A stretch of DNA of 5,170 bases from Methanomassiliicoccaceae archaeon UBA480 (GTDB taxonomy: Archaea > Thermoplasmatota > Thermoplasmata > Methanomassiliicoccales > Methanomethylophilaceae), in contig DAXO01000048.1 in assembly GCA_002506425.1 (NCBI GenBank), forward strand, positions 1-5,170, given 5' to 3'. A program made the translations under genes and the position numbers. The notes beneath the pieces were generated by a model. That model did not search any database and had not been told where the DNA came from. It was given only the letters and a program-made list of their open reading frames with translations. Shown piece by piece: positions 5,054-5,170 of the stretch; within the stretch, counting starts at the first letter, position 1, and every line of letters begins with the position of its first letter.

Positions 5054-5170
5054 ATCATGCTTGCAACTGGATTATCCACAAGTTTGTCGCATATCCAGTT
5101 AGATTATCCATAAAAAATGTCGCATTTCCAGCTGGATTATCTACATTTATGTCGCATATCCAGTTGGATT
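5054..5170. repeat. Tandem repeat, 32-33-bp unit, running off the right edge
   Basis: The unit begins GTCGCATATCCAGTTGGATT and recurs at 5086, 5119 and 5151 (33- and 32-bp steps). A more diverged copy lies at 5054-5085. The last copy is cut by the window edge, so the array may be longer. Units differ at several positions and have no unique spacers. Each contains overlapping dyads around TCCAG(C/T)TGGA and TGGAT-T-ATCCA. The copy at 5127-5136 is a perfect palindrome. Function is unknown; it could be a structural or protein-binding array. Confidence 0.8.

Noticed and set aside
5054..5170. CRISPR array
   Set aside because: The period is regular, but the whole unit repeats with point differences and there are no unique spacers. 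No cas gene is in the window.

Overview
The window most likely comes from a methylotrophic methanogenic archaeon. It carries a methanol-specific corrinoid methyltransferase pair (mtaC-mtaB) on the minus strand. Diverging from it on the plus strand is a three-gene operon: a G3E-type (COG0523/CobW-like) GTPase, a small His/Cys-rich protein, and a RamA-type ATP-dependent corrinoid reductive activase. TATA-like boxes, AT-rich intergenic DNA and the gene families all point to Archaea. The genes are clearly GC-rich with many GGA, AGG, GAC and CTC codons, while the intergenic DNA is very AT-rich. That argues against low-GC Methanosarcina and Methanosphaera and fits Methanomassiliicoccales (for example the gut Methanomethylophilaceae). 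This assignment is inference from composition and gene content, not a database result. All four complete genes end in TGA, which agrees with, but does not prove, a genome that avoids TAG because it uses pyrrolysine.

Layout. Positions 1-861 (minus) hold the first 287 codons of mtaB, which runs off the left edge. Positions 867-1652 (minus) hold complete mtaC, 5 nt upstream of mtaB. Positions 1653-2109 are a 457-nt divergent control region. It has an AT-rich half with TATA-like boxes and helically phased short direct repeats, then a GC-richer islet with dyads, then a second TATA box facing the plus-strand operon. Positions 2110-2736, 2733-3374 and 3375-4991 (plus) are the GTPase, the His-rich protein and ramA. 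The first two overlap by ATGA and the second pair abuts as TGA-ATG. A GC hairpin with a C(UUCG)G loop and pyrimidine tail at 5001-5028 ends the operon. From about 5054 to the right edge is a 32-33-bp tandem repeat.

How the genes fit together. MtaB (zinc) moves the methyl group of methanol to the corrinoid on MtaC; MtaA, not in this window, then passes it to coenzyme M. The corrinoid must be Co(I). When it oxidises to Co(II), RamA restores it using ATP and two [4Fe-4S] clusters. The GTPase and His-rich protein look like a metallochaperone pair and are co-translated with RamA. The most interesting proposal here is that they form a metal- or corrinoid-handling module serving the methanol methyltransferase or its activase. 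That role is inferred from gene order and motifs.
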